DNA of 29,623 bases from Candidatus Hydrogenedentes bacterium UBA2224 (GCA_002348185.1 DDYW01000203.1:9847-39469), one strand, 5' to 3'; shown: positions 8,689 through 16,873, counted from the stretch's first letter. The notes: generated by a model from the letters alone, not told the origin. Program-made: numbers and translations.

Positions 8689-9681
8689 TCACGCCGAGAG
8701 CGTGCCGGATTCGATGTCCGCAATGAGTTGCCTGCCGAGCGCGAGCGCCGCTTCCGGGAACCGCCACTGCGCGGCAAGCCGGTCCGACACCAGTGCGCGC
8801 AGTTGGGGCAGCACCAGCATTTCCGCGGCCTGTTCGCTCGACAACGACCGCGCCACGTACGAATCCTCATCGAACGTGTCGAAGAAACTCTGCAGTCCCC
8901 GCTGCGCGTCACCGCCTACCGCGCCGAAATCCTGGCCGTAGATGTGCATGGCCGAACTGTAGTCCGCGTAACTGCCCACGCGGACCGTGCGTCCCGACTT
9001 CGCGGCGATTTGCCTGGCCACGACCTGTTGAAGGAAAGTGATGCCGATGACGTTGTCCGCCCACGCCTTGTAGAGGTCGCGCGACCGCCACATAGTGTTC
9101 ATGTTCAGCACCAGGTTCCCGGCGGCATCCTCCGGACACCGCAACTGCACCTCACGCAGGCACGGCACGTCTTCTTTCAGGTACGGATCGATATTGGGCA
9201 CGGAGGTGGTCGCGACGGCCCGCCGCGAAAAGGGGGTCTGGGCAATGCGCTCGATGGCCAATGCCATCTGGTCGACGCTGTCCCCATTCACGTCCGGGTG
9301 CGCAAACAGCCGCTGATGGTACGTATAGGGCCACTCGGTAGCCGACAACTCGCCCGACAGCGCCTCCCGCAGCTTCTCCATGGGGACGACCATGTGATCC
9401 TTGATGCCCATGATCTCGGCAATGTAGGTCCCGATCTCGCAGAACGACACCGGCGGAAAGCGCGGCTCGCCAAACGGCTCCGTCACCTCGATGAGCACGC
9501 GCGCGTCGCGGCTGGGCGGGTCAATGTACGCGCCGCTGGCGTCCCTGCGATCGTATTCCGTGCGGATGGCCAGTCCCTGCTCCCACACCGCTTTCATCGC
9601 GCGGTAATGGGCCCGCGGAATCGTGTCCGCCACTACGTGCAACGCAGGAATGCGTCCGCCGGCATCAGCCTGTTCCGTCAT
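8689..9681 (-). CDS. Thymidylate synthase homologue (divergent, archaeal-like)
   Basis: A 330-residue protein with the thymidylate synthase fold; such enzymes methylate dUMP using methylene-tetrahydrofolate. By eye, key residues line up with ThyA: the Arg pair R153-R154 (PFSRRAV), catalytic Cys174 (VPCLREVQLRC), R199/S200 and D202 in WRSRDLYKAW, N210 at the position that favours uracil over cytosine, and H247/Y249 in MHIYGQ. The residue after the catalytic Cys, normally His, is Leu175. The WRSRDLYKAWADN segment resembles archaeal ThyA. The start is set by a GGGAGGAG site at 9688-9695, 6 bases upstream. It is a lone minus-strand gene, convergent with 7787-8626. It could be the cell's dTMP synthase or a pyrimidine-modifying relative. 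Confidence 0.78.
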   Translation of the reverse strand: MTEQADAGGRIPALHVVADTIPRAHYRAMKAVWEQGLAIRTEYDRRDASGAYIDPPSRDARVLIEVTEPFGEPRFPPVSFCEIGTYIAEIMGIKDHMVVPMEKLREALSGELSATEWPYTYHQRLFAHPDVNGDSVDQMALAIERIAQTPFSRRAVATTSVPNIDPYLKEDVPCLREVQLRCPEDAAGNLVLNMNTMWRSRDLYKAWADNVIGITFLQQVVARQIAAKSGRTVRVGSYADYSSAMHIYGQDFGAVGGDAQRGLQSFFDTFDEDSYVARSLSSEQAAEMLVLPQLRALVSDRLAAQWRFPEAALALGRQLIADIESGTLSA

Positions 9682-9815
9682 AGGGCGCTCCTCCCTCTCT
9701 GCGGTTTGAGCGCCTATCATAGGCGCCCCCGCCCCCCCGCGCAACCGGCGCAGGACGCACACCAAAGGATGCCAGGCTTTCAGGGGAAGCAATCGGCGAT
9801 GGCATGGTGGGCCAG

Positions 9816-9917
9816 GTGGACCGTATGGACCGTATGGACCGTATGGACGTGCCGGACCGAACGATTGCGAAGGGGTCGAACAGAGGCGCCGTCCACCCCG
9901 TCCACCCCGTCCATCCG
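9816..9917. repeat. two inverted 9-bp tandem repeat arrays
   Basis: Within the 347-base gap 9682-10028, the unit TGGACCGTA repeats 3.5 times at 9817-9848, and GTCCACCCC repeats at 9891-9899 and 9900-9908 with a variant GTCCATCCG at 9909-9917. The second array carries the TGGAC core on the other strand, so the pair can fold into a hairpin about 100 bases long. A 24-base segment at 9816-9839 recurs inverted at 29444-29467 with 22 identities. The rest of the gap holds only a promoter (9966-9994). Confidence 0.85.
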
Positions 9918-9965
9918 CATCTTGTTCCTCTGCGTCGTGCCTACCTGATTCAGAACCAGGGCCCT

Positions 9966-9994
9966 TGGACAATTTCCGGGACTCGTGATAGACT
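9966..9994 (+). promoter_or_regulatory. promoter of the zinc-ribbon membrane protein gene
   Basis: TGGACA at 9966-9971 (5/6) and TAGACT at 9989-9994 are 17 bases apart, and TG at 9986-9987 makes an extended -10. Transcription would begin near 10001, 28 bases before the ATG. Confidence 0.45.
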
Positions 9995-10028
9995 GACGCC
10001 AGCGTCGGCGAGCGGGAAGGAACGCGAA

Positions 10029-10787
10029 ATGGACTGTTCGGTCTGTAAAATCCGGAGTGCCGTGGGCTACTGCGGCGTCACGCACGAACTTCTCTGTGAA
10101 GAGTGCGGCGTTCATTGCGACCAGTGCGGCATGTTTGTGGGCGCTGAGCACCTCTATGAGACCGCCAAAGGCGTCCGGCTCTGTCCTAAATGCCAGGAAG
10201 AGCGCAAGGCCCGGAAAGCCGCCAAGCACAAACACCACCATGACCGCGAGCACGACCGGGAGCACGCCTCCGCCCACCCGGCGGCGGACACCAGTCTGGC
10301 GGCCCTGGAAAGCGCGCCTCCACCACCTGGCGATCTCGACGAAGAAGATGCGGTCGTCGACGAAGAGGCGGCGCTGACCGTCAGCGGCTACCAGAAATGG
10401 CAACCCTGGCAGTTCAGCATGCTGCTGGCGGTATTCGGGGTGATCTGCGCCACGCTGATCATTATCTTCCCCTCGTTCCGCGGCATCAAAGTGGGCGGCG
10501 GCGCCTATTTCCCGATGGCGTACATCGTCGTCTTTCTGCCGCTGCTGGCGTTTGTGTGGGCGTTTATCGGCCTGACGTACGCGAAATTCTGGGAAGACCG
10601 CGAGAAATGCCTCGTCAGTTCCGGACTGGGCATTCTGGCGATCATCATGCTGTTTGGGTCCTGGTTCACCGACCCGGTCCGGCAGGCGGAAGAACAGACC
10701 GAAATCGCGGTCCGAACGCGCGACGACATGAGCGCCCAGGAACTCGCCGAGTGGCGTGAAGGCATTTTGAACCGGTACCGGTATTGA
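10029..10787 (+). CDS. Zinc-ribbon membrane protein of unknown function
   Basis: This 252-residue protein begins with a cysteine-rich module: CSVC, CGVTHELLCEECGVHCDQCGMF and CPKC, all within residues 3-55, which looks like a double zinc ribbon or B-box type fold. A His/Lys/Arg-rich linker (KHKHHHDREHDREHASAH) and an acidic, proline-rich stretch follow. Three hydrophobic segments lie at about 130-150 (FSMLLAVFGVICATLIIIF), 165-185 (YFPMAYIVVFLPLLAFVWAFIG) and 200-215 (LGILAIIMLFGSWF). The zinc module is probably cytoplasmic. An AAGGAA site at 10017-10022 supports the start. A 35-residue membrane protein follows after 13 bases. The family is not recognised. Confidence 0.78.
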   Translation: MDCSVCKIRSAVGYCGVTHELLCEECGVHCDQCGMFVGAEHLYETAKGVRLCPKCQEERKARKAAKHKHHHDREHDREHASAHPAADTSLAALESAPPPPGDLDEEDAVVDEEAALTVSGYQKWQPWQFSMLLAVFGVICATLIIIFPSFRGIKVGGGAYFPMAYIVVFLPLLAFVWAFIGLTYAKFWEDREKCLVSSGLGILAIIMLFGSWFTDPVRQAEEQTEIAVRTRDDMSAQELAEWREGILNRYRY

Positions 10788-10800
10788 GCGGGGACCGAAG

Positions 10801-10908
10801 ATGACTTGGGTCGCGGAAGCCTACGACTTCTTCCTGGCAAACAAGTGGTGGCTCGTCGCGCTGATCCCCGTGGTCATCGTGGTCTTTTTCGTCAAGATCT
10901 CCCGATAA
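10801..10908 (+). CDS. 35-residue single-span membrane microprotein
   Basis: The frame reads MTWVAEAYDFFLANKWWLVA and continues LIPVVIVVFFVKISR before TAA. It consists of a short amphipathic N-terminus, an NKWW interface motif, and a transmembrane helix of about 17 residues with a positively charged end, which predicts the C-terminus in the cytoplasm. A purine-rich GGGGACCGAAG lies directly upstream. It sits 13 bases after the zinc-ribbon gene and 32 bases before the HAD gene, all on the same strand, so it is probably expressed from the 9966 promoter. Small proteins of this type usually bind and tune a larger membrane protein; here the neighbour is the obvious candidate, by inference. Confidence 0.6.
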   Translation: MTWVAEAYDFFLANKWWLVALIPVVIVVFFVKISR

Positions 10909-10940
10909 CGCCCATCCCGCCGGCGAGGAACAGGCTCCCC

Positions 10941-11597
10941 ATGGATAACACACACACGATTCGACACATTGTCTGGGACTGGAACGGAACTCTGCTGGAC
11001 GACCTGGACTTGTGCCTCACCGCCCTGCACGAGCTGGGCAGGCCCCGGGGAATTCCCCCGGTTACACTCGAGACCTACCGCGAAGCATTCACGTTTCCCG
11101 TCGTGGAATACTACAAGGCGCTGGGATTCGACCCCTCGCCCAGGGCGTTTGAAGAGGCGGCCCGTGAATGGGTCCGGATGTACGCCGACCGGGTCTACTC
11201 CGCAAGCGGGCTGTATGAGGGGGCCGTCGAGACCCTCGCGCGCCTGCGAGACGCCGGCCTGCGCCAATGCCTCGTGTCCGCCCACCAGCATGACATGCTC
11301 CTGGATGCGGTCAGGTATTTCGGCGTGTTCGAATACTTTGACACCATTCGCGGACTCCATAACCATTACGCCGAGAGCAAAGTCGACCTGGGACGGCAGT
11401 GGCTGGCCGAGCTGGCTCCGCCGCGCGACGCGGTCCTCATGATTGGCGACACGCTGCACGATCTTGAAGTGGCGAACGAGCTGGGCGTCCGCTGTCTGCT
11501 TGTAGCCCAGGGACACCAGTCGGAAACGCGGCTGCGCGCCACGGGCGCCCCGGTGGTCGCCTCGATCCGCGATGTGCCGGCGTTCCTGAGACTTTGA
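10941..11597 (+). CDS. HAD-superfamily hydrolase, phosphoglycolate phosphatase-like
   Basis: A 218-residue cytoplasmic protein with the HAD fold. Motif I is VWDWNGTLLDD with nucleophile D13; motif II is LVSAHQ; the lysine motif is in ESKVDLG; motif III is MIGDTLHDLEVA. A helical cap domain lies between about residues 20 and 90. Members of this C1-cap group dephosphorylate small phosphates such as phosphoglycolate, but the substrate is not predictable. The second motif I aspartate, the usual acid/base, is replaced by Asn15, a variant also known in a branch of such proteins. GAGGAA at 10925-10930 supports the ATG. It ends 21 bases from the convergent kinase gene. Confidence 0.85.
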   Translation: MDNTHTIRHIVWDWNGTLLDDLDLCLTALHELGRPRGIPPVTLETYREAFTFPVVEYYKALGFDPSPRAFEEAAREWVRMYADRVYSASGLYEGAVETLARLRDAGLRQCLVSAHQHDMLLDAVRYFGVFEYFDTIRGLHNHYAESKVDLGRQWLAELAPPRDAVLMIGDTLHDLEVANELGVRCLLVAQGHQSETRLRATGAPVVASIRDVPAFLRL

Positions 11598-11618
11598 CCG
11601 TTTTCGCGAGACGCGCCG

Positions 11619-14600
11619 TCATTCGTCAAGCATGCCGCGCACCTGCTCCGTCAGCGATTGCACGGTGAACGGTTTCTGCAGCAGCACAGCATCCGAACCG
11701 AGTTCCACGCAGTCCGAGACCAGTTCATTCGCATAGCCGGACATGAACAGCACTTTCATGCCCGGCACACGGGGCGCGAGTTGCCTGTAGAGCTCCAGCC
11801 CGTTCATACGGGGCATCACTACGTCGGTGAGCAGCAAATCGATGGCCCCGGCGCTGGATTCCACCACACGCAGGGCGTCCTCGCCATCCTGAGCCGTCAG
11901 GACGGTATAGCCGTGTTTGCGGAGCACGCTGCTGGTGAGGTTGCGCACCATTTCTTCGTCTTCCACGACCAGGATGGTCTCGGTGCCCCGTGCGCTGGCG
12001 GGCTGGGGTTTCTGGCGCGGCGGCTCGTCGGGCGGCTTGTCGACCGCCGGGAAATAGACCTGGAAGCTGGCGCCCTCTCCCGGGGTGCTGTCCGCCCAGA
12101 TGTATCCCCCATGTTGTTTTGCAATGCCGTAAACGGTGGCCAGGCCGAGACCCGTGCCCTTGCCCACGGCCTTGGTGGTAAAGAACGGATCAAACACGTG
12201 CTCCAGCACTTCCGGGGTCATGCCGGCTCCGGTGTCCGACACCATAATGACGCTGTAGGTCCCGGGCGCGGAGCGCGTGGGCGGATGGCGCGTCTCATGT
12301 TCTTCGACGTCGACGGAACGGGTCGCGATCGTGAGGGTTCCGCCCTGGGGCATCGCGTCGCGGCCGTTCACGACCAGGTTCATCATGATCTGCTGGATCT
12401 GGGAAGCGTCGGCTTCAATGGGGCGGATGCGGTCGTCGAGTTCCAGCTTCAATTCAATGCCTTCGCCGATGAGCCGCCCGAGCATGGGCGCCATATCCCG
12501 CAGCACCGTGTTGAGGTCAATGACCCGCATCTCCATGACCTGCCGGCGGCTGAACGCAAGGAGCTGACGGGTCAAATGGCGCGCCCGCTCCGCGGCGCAC
12601 GCGATCTCGTGAATCATCGCGTGTTTCGGGTCGGCGGGTTCCATGCCCGCGATGGCCATGTCCGCATACGACAGAATGACCGACAGTATGTTGTTGAAAT
12701 CGTGGGCAATGCCGCCGGCCAACAGCCCCACCGACTCCATCCGCTGCGCAAGAAGGAGCTGCTGCTGCAATTCCCGGCGCTCGGTAATATCCTGCACCGT
12801 GCCCCGCACCTTGGTGATCCGCCCCGCTTCATCCTCGACCACCTGCGCCATCGAGTGCACCATCCGCGCCGCGCCGTCGCTTTGCCGGACCACACGGTAT
12901 TCCACGTCGTAGGTGTCGGCCTCACCTCGAACGAACCGGCCGATGGCCGTCACGATGCGTTCGCGGTCAACCGGGTGGATCACCTCGATGAGCTGTTCGA
13001 GCGTGACATCCGGAAGGTGCTCGGGAAACCCGAAAATCCGGCCTGTCTCCTGCGAGCCCCGGAGTTTCCTGTCGGCAACGTCGAATTCCCAGCTGCCCAC
13101 ATGCGCGAATTCCTGCGCGCGCAGATACTCCTCCTTGCCCTGCTCCACCGACTCGATAAACAGTGACCGGGCAATGAACATGCCGATCTCCGTGGCGACC
13201 GCGTTCTCGGCTCCCGCCGTGTCGCGACTCGCGGAACCGTTGGAGGCCGCCAGGACCAGGTAGCCCACAGTGCGGTTGCGTCCGGTGCAGGGCACCACAT
13301 GCGCCCCCTGATACGCCCGCAACTCGGGCAGCGCCAGAGAATCCCACGCCAGCGCACCCAAGGTCCGGGACCGACCCGGGGAGAGCGCCGCCGCGATGTC
13401 ATCCTCCTCGATGGGGAGCTTTTCCAGCGCTGTCGCGGCGGCAAGCGGCATGTTCTGGCGCGCCCGCAGCGCCAAGCGGCCGTGTTCAAGCACGTAGACG
13501 GCGCCCGCCTGCCACCCGGTGACTTCCAACGCCGTCTGGAGGGCTGCGTTCAGCCCCGCATTGAGGGATTCCGCACCATCGAGCGTCTTGGCCAGCGTTC
13601 GCATCCGTTTGTGCAGGTCGGCGGCACGGGTGAGGGCCTGCTCCCTCTCTTTGCGCTTCGTAACGTCTCGCAACGACCCCACAACGCTGGCGGGAACGTC
13701 ACCCGAACCACCAACCAGCGCCGCGGATACCGCGAAATCCCCTTCGCGGCCATGCCCCAACCTCAGCCGCACATCGAAGTCGGCGACGCGGCCGGTTTCC
13801 CGGATGCGTTGACGCAGCGCCTCGCGCTGCTCGCTCGAGACATAAAACTCGTCCGCCGTCTTTCCGATGACCTCCACGGGTGACAGGCCCATCACGCGCT
13901 GCACCGAGGGGCTGACGTCCAGAATGCGGCCTTCCGGATTCATCTCGAAATAGACGCTGTCCACATGCTGAAACATGCGCGTGTACCGGCCCTCATCGGC
14001 GAGGCCGCCCTGCCGAAGGCGCACCGCTTCCAGCATCTCACGCGTAAGCGCATGGTCGATCAGCAGAACCATCCCGAAATACGAATACTCGATCAGGTAG
14101 ATGAACTTGTACGTCCCCACGGTGACCGACATGTCGTTGATCACCCCGAGCACGAACAGCGAGATGGCCCAGAGCAGCACGCGCGCCTTGACCTTGTCGC
14201 CCGTCCGGTAGAACCGGAGACAGGCGTACAGGATATACGCGAGAAAGATCATTCCGATCGCGCTGGTGATTTCCACCAGGGGACCGGGCGCCATCTCCTG
14301 ATACACCACCTGCAGGCCAAATGGCAGATCCACCATTTTGATGGAAGGACGATCCGTGGGCCAGGAGAAACCGCTCCGGTCAAACCACAGCACCACTCCG
14401 CTCAAGGCGTAATAGACGGAGAAGGTGTTGCGGACATAGACCGAAAGCTGTCCCGTGTACAGCCAGATGAACCAGACAAATGCGATCGCCGCGAAGATGA
14501 CCGACGTCACCTGCACACGCTGCCAGAATTGACCATCCAGGGGCGTGGCCGCGCTGTACAGCCCGGCCGTGGCCACGGCGTACAGGGCAATGAAGAGACA

Positions 14601-14723
14601 GGCGACCGCAAATGCCAAGTGTTCCGTTCGCTCGCGGATGCGAAGGCTGGCCAAGGCGTTGTGGGCGCCGATGCACAGGATCGCGCCCGCCATGAACACC
14701 GCCGGTATGGATGCTATGCTCAT
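11619..14723 (-). CDS. Hybrid sensor histidine kinase with 7-TM sensor, PAS-GAF-PAS and receiver
   Basis: A 1034-residue membrane kinase. Residues 1-225 contain seven hydrophobic segments, for example SIPAVFMAGAILCIGAHNAL and FGMVLLIDHAL, forming an N-terminal membrane sensor. PAS domains lie at about 247-357 and 537-650, with a GAF domain at about 370-525. The phosphoacceptor is H674 in GGIAHDFNN; the ATPase domain has MMNLVVNGRDAM, SDTGAGM and GKGTGLGL (about 765-890). A receiver at about 910-1030 carries D967 in LLTDVVMPRMNG. Phosphate presumably moves from H674 to D967; no output domain is fused and no response regulator is adjacent. It is divergent from cstA across 273 bases, suggesting control of that transporter. 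Confidence 0.93.
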   Translation of the reverse strand: MSIASIPAVFMAGAILCIGAHNALASLRIRERTEHLAFAVACLFIALYAVATAGLYSAATPLDGQFWQRVQVTSVIFAAIAFVWFIWLYTGQLSVYVRNTFSVYYALSGVVLWFDRSGFSWPTDRPSIKMVDLPFGLQVVYQEMAPGPLVEITSAIGMIFLAYILYACLRFYRTGDKVKARVLLWAISLFVLGVINDMSVTVGTYKFIYLIEYSYFGMVLLIDHALTREMLEAVRLRQGGLADEGRYTRMFQHVDSVYFEMNPEGRILDVSPSVQRVMGLSPVEVIGKTADEFYVSSEQREALRQRIRETGRVADFDVRLRLGHGREGDFAVSAALVGGSGDVPASVVGSLRDVTKRKEREQALTRAADLHKRMRTLAKTLDGAESLNAGLNAALQTALEVTGWQAGAVYVLEHGRLALRARQNMPLAAATALEKLPIEEDDIAAALSPGRSRTLGALAWDSLALPELRAYQGAHVVPCTGRNRTVGYLVLAASNGSASRDTAGAENAVATEIGMFIARSLFIESVEQGKEEYLRAQEFAHVGSWEFDVADRKLRGSQETGRIFGFPEHLPDVTLEQLIEVIHPVDRERIVTAIGRFVRGEADTYDVEYRVVRQSDGAARMVHSMAQVVEDEAGRITKVRGTVQDITERRELQQQLLLAQRMESVGLLAGGIAHDFNNILSVILSYADMAIAGMEPADPKHAMIHEIACAAERARHLTRQLLAFSRRQVMEMRVIDLNTVLRDMAPMLGRLIGEGIELKLELDDRIRPIEADASQIQQIMMNLVVNGRDAMPQGGTLTIATRSVDVEEHETRHPPTRSAPGTYSVIMVSDTGAGMTPEVLEHVFDPFFTTKAVGKGTGLGLATVYGIAKQHGGYIWADSTPGEGASFQVYFPAVDKPPDEPPRQKPQPASARGTETILVVEDEEMVRNLTSSVLRKHGYTVLTAQDGEDALRVVESSAGAIDLLLTDVVMPRMNGLELYRQLAPRVPGMKVLFMSGYANELVSDCVELGSDAVLLQKPFTVQSLTEQVRGMLDE

Positions 14724-14896
14724 TCTGTTCCGTTAGCCTCACATGCGGGCCACCCTGCCGCCTCATTTCCGCACACGGTCCGGTCACCTGCAGGATCATT
14801 ATGCCCCAAAAGTGCGAAATCGCGCATCCTCCATCAACAGCTACGCTTATACGCCCTCTCCTTTTCATGCCGCCGCCCCTGGACCTTCCGAGGGTT

Positions 14897-14924
14897 TTGT
14901 GGCGCGCCGTTAAGGGAGTATACT
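14897..14924 (+). promoter_or_regulatory. possible promoter of cstA
   Basis: TATACT at 14919-14924 is a good -10; TTGTGG at 14897-14902 is a weak -35 with a 16-base spacer. Transcription near 14931 would give a 66-base leader holding the hairpin at 14943-14980. Confidence 0.4.
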
Positions 14925-14942
14925 CCGGCATAGTGGGTAAGA

Positions 14943-14986
14943 GGCCTTTCGCTCCGTATCCTGGACCCCGCGGAAAGGCCGGAGGG
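14943..14986 (+). promoter_or_regulatory. 5' leader hairpin touching the cstA ribosome binding site
   Basis: GGCCTTTC at 14943-14950 pairs perfectly with GAAAGGCC at 14973-14980, and the ribosome binding site GGAGGG begins at the next base (14981-14986). In the loop, CTCCG at 14952-14956 is complementary to CGGAG at 14980-14984, so a competing fold could mask the binding site. Regulatory function is inferred. Confidence 0.4.
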
Positions 14987-14996
14987 TATAGAAGAT

Positions 14997-16820
14997 ATGA
15001 CAAGCATACTGATAGCCATTCTGTCCGGCGTCGGGTTCATCGTCGCCTACCACACTTACGGGCGGTTTCTGGCGCGCAAGATATTTCGCTTGGATTCGCA
15101 GGCGCTCGTCCCCTCACGGGAGCTCGAGGATGGGATCGATTACGTGCCCACCCGCAAGGAGGTCCTGTTTGGGCATCATTTCGTGTCGATTGCCGGGACG
15201 GGGCCGATTGTCGGGCCGGCGATTGCGATATTCTGGGGCTGGCTGCCCGCGCTGCTGTGGGTGTTGCTGGGCTCCATATTCATCGGGGCCGTGCACGATT
15301 TCGGCGCCCTGGTGGTGTCACTTCGCTCGCGGGGACAGTCGATTGGCGACATTGCCGGCCGGATGATTTCCCCCCGGGCGCGCGTCCTGTTCCTGCTCGT
15401 CCTGTTTTTCGTGCTGATGGTCGTAATTGCCATTTTCGGGCTGGTGATTGCCGTCATCTTCTCTAACTACCCCCAGAGCGTGTTGTCGGTGTGGGTGGCC
15501 ATGCCGGTCGCGGTCGGCGTAGGGTTCTGGATCTACCGGCGCGGCGGTCATCTGCTGGCGCCCTCGCTTCTCGCGCTCGTGATCCTGTACGCGGCGGTCG
15601 CGGCGGGCGTCTATTGGCTGCCGATCGACCTCAGCACAGTGCTGGGCGTCCCTCTGTTCGCGGGCAATGACGTGGGCTTCTTCAGCGGCCTCAATTCGGT
15701 CGTGGTCATTTGGACCGCCCTGCTGCTCGTGTACTGTTTTATCGCGAGCGTTTTGCCCGTGTGGATGCTGCTCCAGCCGCGGGATTACATCAATTCGCAC
15801 CAGCTTGTCGTGGCGCTGGTGTTGCTCGTTCTGGGCCTGTTTGTGGCCCGCCCGGACATGGTGGCGCCGGCCATCAACGGCGACGTTCCCGCGGACGCGC
15901 CTCCGATGTTTCCGTTTCTGTTTATCACGGTCGCGTGCGGCGCGATCTCCGGGTTTCACTGCCTGGTATCGTCGGGCACTTCGTCGAAACAACTCCGCAA
16001 CGAAGCCGATGCCCAGTTTGTCGGTTACGGTTCCATGCTCATGGAAGGCGCGCTTGCCGTCATCGTGATCCTGGCCTGCGGCGCGGGGCTCGGCCTGGGC
16101 GTGGTCGAGAAGGGCGAAACCCTCACCGGCGCCGCGGCGTGGTCCGCCTACTACGGCGGCGAGTGGGGCGCGATGAGCGGGCTGGCGCGCAACGTGGGCG
16201 CGTTCATTAAAGGCGGAGGCAATCTGATTGCCGCCACCGGCATCCCCCTCCCCCTGGCCATCGGGATCACGGCCGTCATGATCGCCTGTTTTGCCGCAAC
16301 GACCCTCGACACCGCCACCCGGTTGCAGCGCTACATCGTGCAGGAGCTGGCGGACGTCGTGCACGTCCCCGCGCTGCGCAACAAGTATGCCGCCACGACC
16401 GTGGCGGTAGTCACGGGCGGCGCGCTGGCCATGCTCCCGGGGCCGAACGGTCCCGGCTCGGGCGGGCTGATCCTGTGGCCGCTGTTCGGCGCCATCAACC
16501 AGCTCCTCGCAGGGCTGGCGTTCCTGGTGGTCGCCTTCTACCTGATCCGCCACAGCCGCCCGGCCTGGGTGCTGGCGGTCCCGCTCGCCATTATGGTGCT
16601 CCTGCCCGCCTGGGCGATGGGCATCAATGTGGCCGACTGGGCCGCGAAAGGGAACTGGCTCCTGGCCGCGATCGGGGGCGCCGTGCTGATTCTCGAGGCT
16701 TGGATGGTCCTTGAGGCCGCCCTCATGTGGAAACGCGCCCGAGGTGTTCTGCCCGAAGCGCTGCCGCCGCTGAAACCGGCCGCCGCTTCCGTGGTCAACG
16801 AAGGCGGGCGCGCCTGCTGA
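14997..16820 (+). CDS. cstA: Carbon starvation protein A (peptide/pyruvate transporter family)
   Basis: A 607-residue inner-membrane protein of the CstA family, whose members import peptides or pyruvate when preferred carbon is exhausted. Conserved stretches include HTYGRFLARKIF, the GHHFVSIAGTGPIVGPA signature near residues 58-75, HDFGALVVSLRSRGQSIGDIA, and the SGTSSKQL segment near 325. Many hydrophobic helices follow throughout. At 607 residues it is shorter than the E. coli protein (about 700) but within the range of the family. The start is supported by GGAGGG at 14981-14986. It sits divergent from the hybrid kinase and 53 bases before a sialidase-like gene. In enterobacteria CstA relatives are controlled by sensor kinases, which fits this neighbourhood. 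Confidence 0.93.
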   Translation: MTSILIAILSGVGFIVAYHTYGRFLARKIFRLDSQALVPSRELEDGIDYVPTRKEVLFGHHFVSIAGTGPIVGPAIAIFWGWLPALLWVLLGSIFIGAVHDFGALVVSLRSRGQSIGDIAGRMISPRARVLFLLVLFFVLMVVIAIFGLVIAVIFSNYPQSVLSVWVAMPVAVGVGFWIYRRGGHLLAPSLLALVILYAAVAAGVYWLPIDLSTVLGVPLFAGNDVGFFSGLNSVVVIWTALLLVYCFIASVLPVWMLLQPRDYINSHQLVVALVLLVLGLFVARPDMVAPAINGDVPADAPPMFPFLFITVACGAISGFHCLVSSGTSSKQLRNEADAQFVGYGSMLMEGALAVIVILACGAGLGLGVVEKGETLTGAAAWSAYYGGEWGAMSGLARNVGAFIKGGGNLIAATGIPLPLAIGITAVMIACFAATTLDTATRLQRYIVQELADVVHVPALRNKYAATTVAVVTGGALAMLPGPNGPGSGGLILWPLFGAINQLLAGLAFLVVAFYLIRHSRPAWVLAVPLAIMVLLPAWAMGINVADWAAKGNWLLAAIGGAVLILEAWMVLEAALMWKRARGVLPEALPPLKPAAASVVNEGGRAC

Positions 16821-16856
16821 ATGCCCGCCTGAACCAAAATGCTCCTGACCGGAGCA
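16802..16856 (+). terminator. tandem hairpins after cstA (possible attenuator)
   Basis: AGGCGGGC at 16802-16809 pairs with GCCCGCCT at 16823-16830 around the cstA stop codon, and TGCTCC at 16840-16845 pairs with GGAGCA at 16851-16856 just before the next gene's ribosome binding site. Neither is followed by a T-tract. They could reduce read-through or stabilise the upstream message. Confidence 0.35.
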
Positions 16857-16873
16857 CGACAGAAGGAACTGTC

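Noticed and set aside
9816..9917. CRISPR-like array
   Set aside because: Units are 9 bases, contiguous, without spacers, and no cas gene is present.
8206..9948. 580-codon open frame on the plus strand
   Set aside because: It is antisense to the thymidylate synthase homologue and crosses the end of the upstream gene; no family features.
11658..13166. 502-codon open frame on the plus strand
   Set aside because: It is antisense to the kinase's catalytic domains, with His/Arg-rich composition and no motif.
15318..16553. 411-codon open frame on the minus strand
   Set aside because: It is antisense to cstA; composition is charged and repetitive, typical of the reverse of membrane-protein codons.
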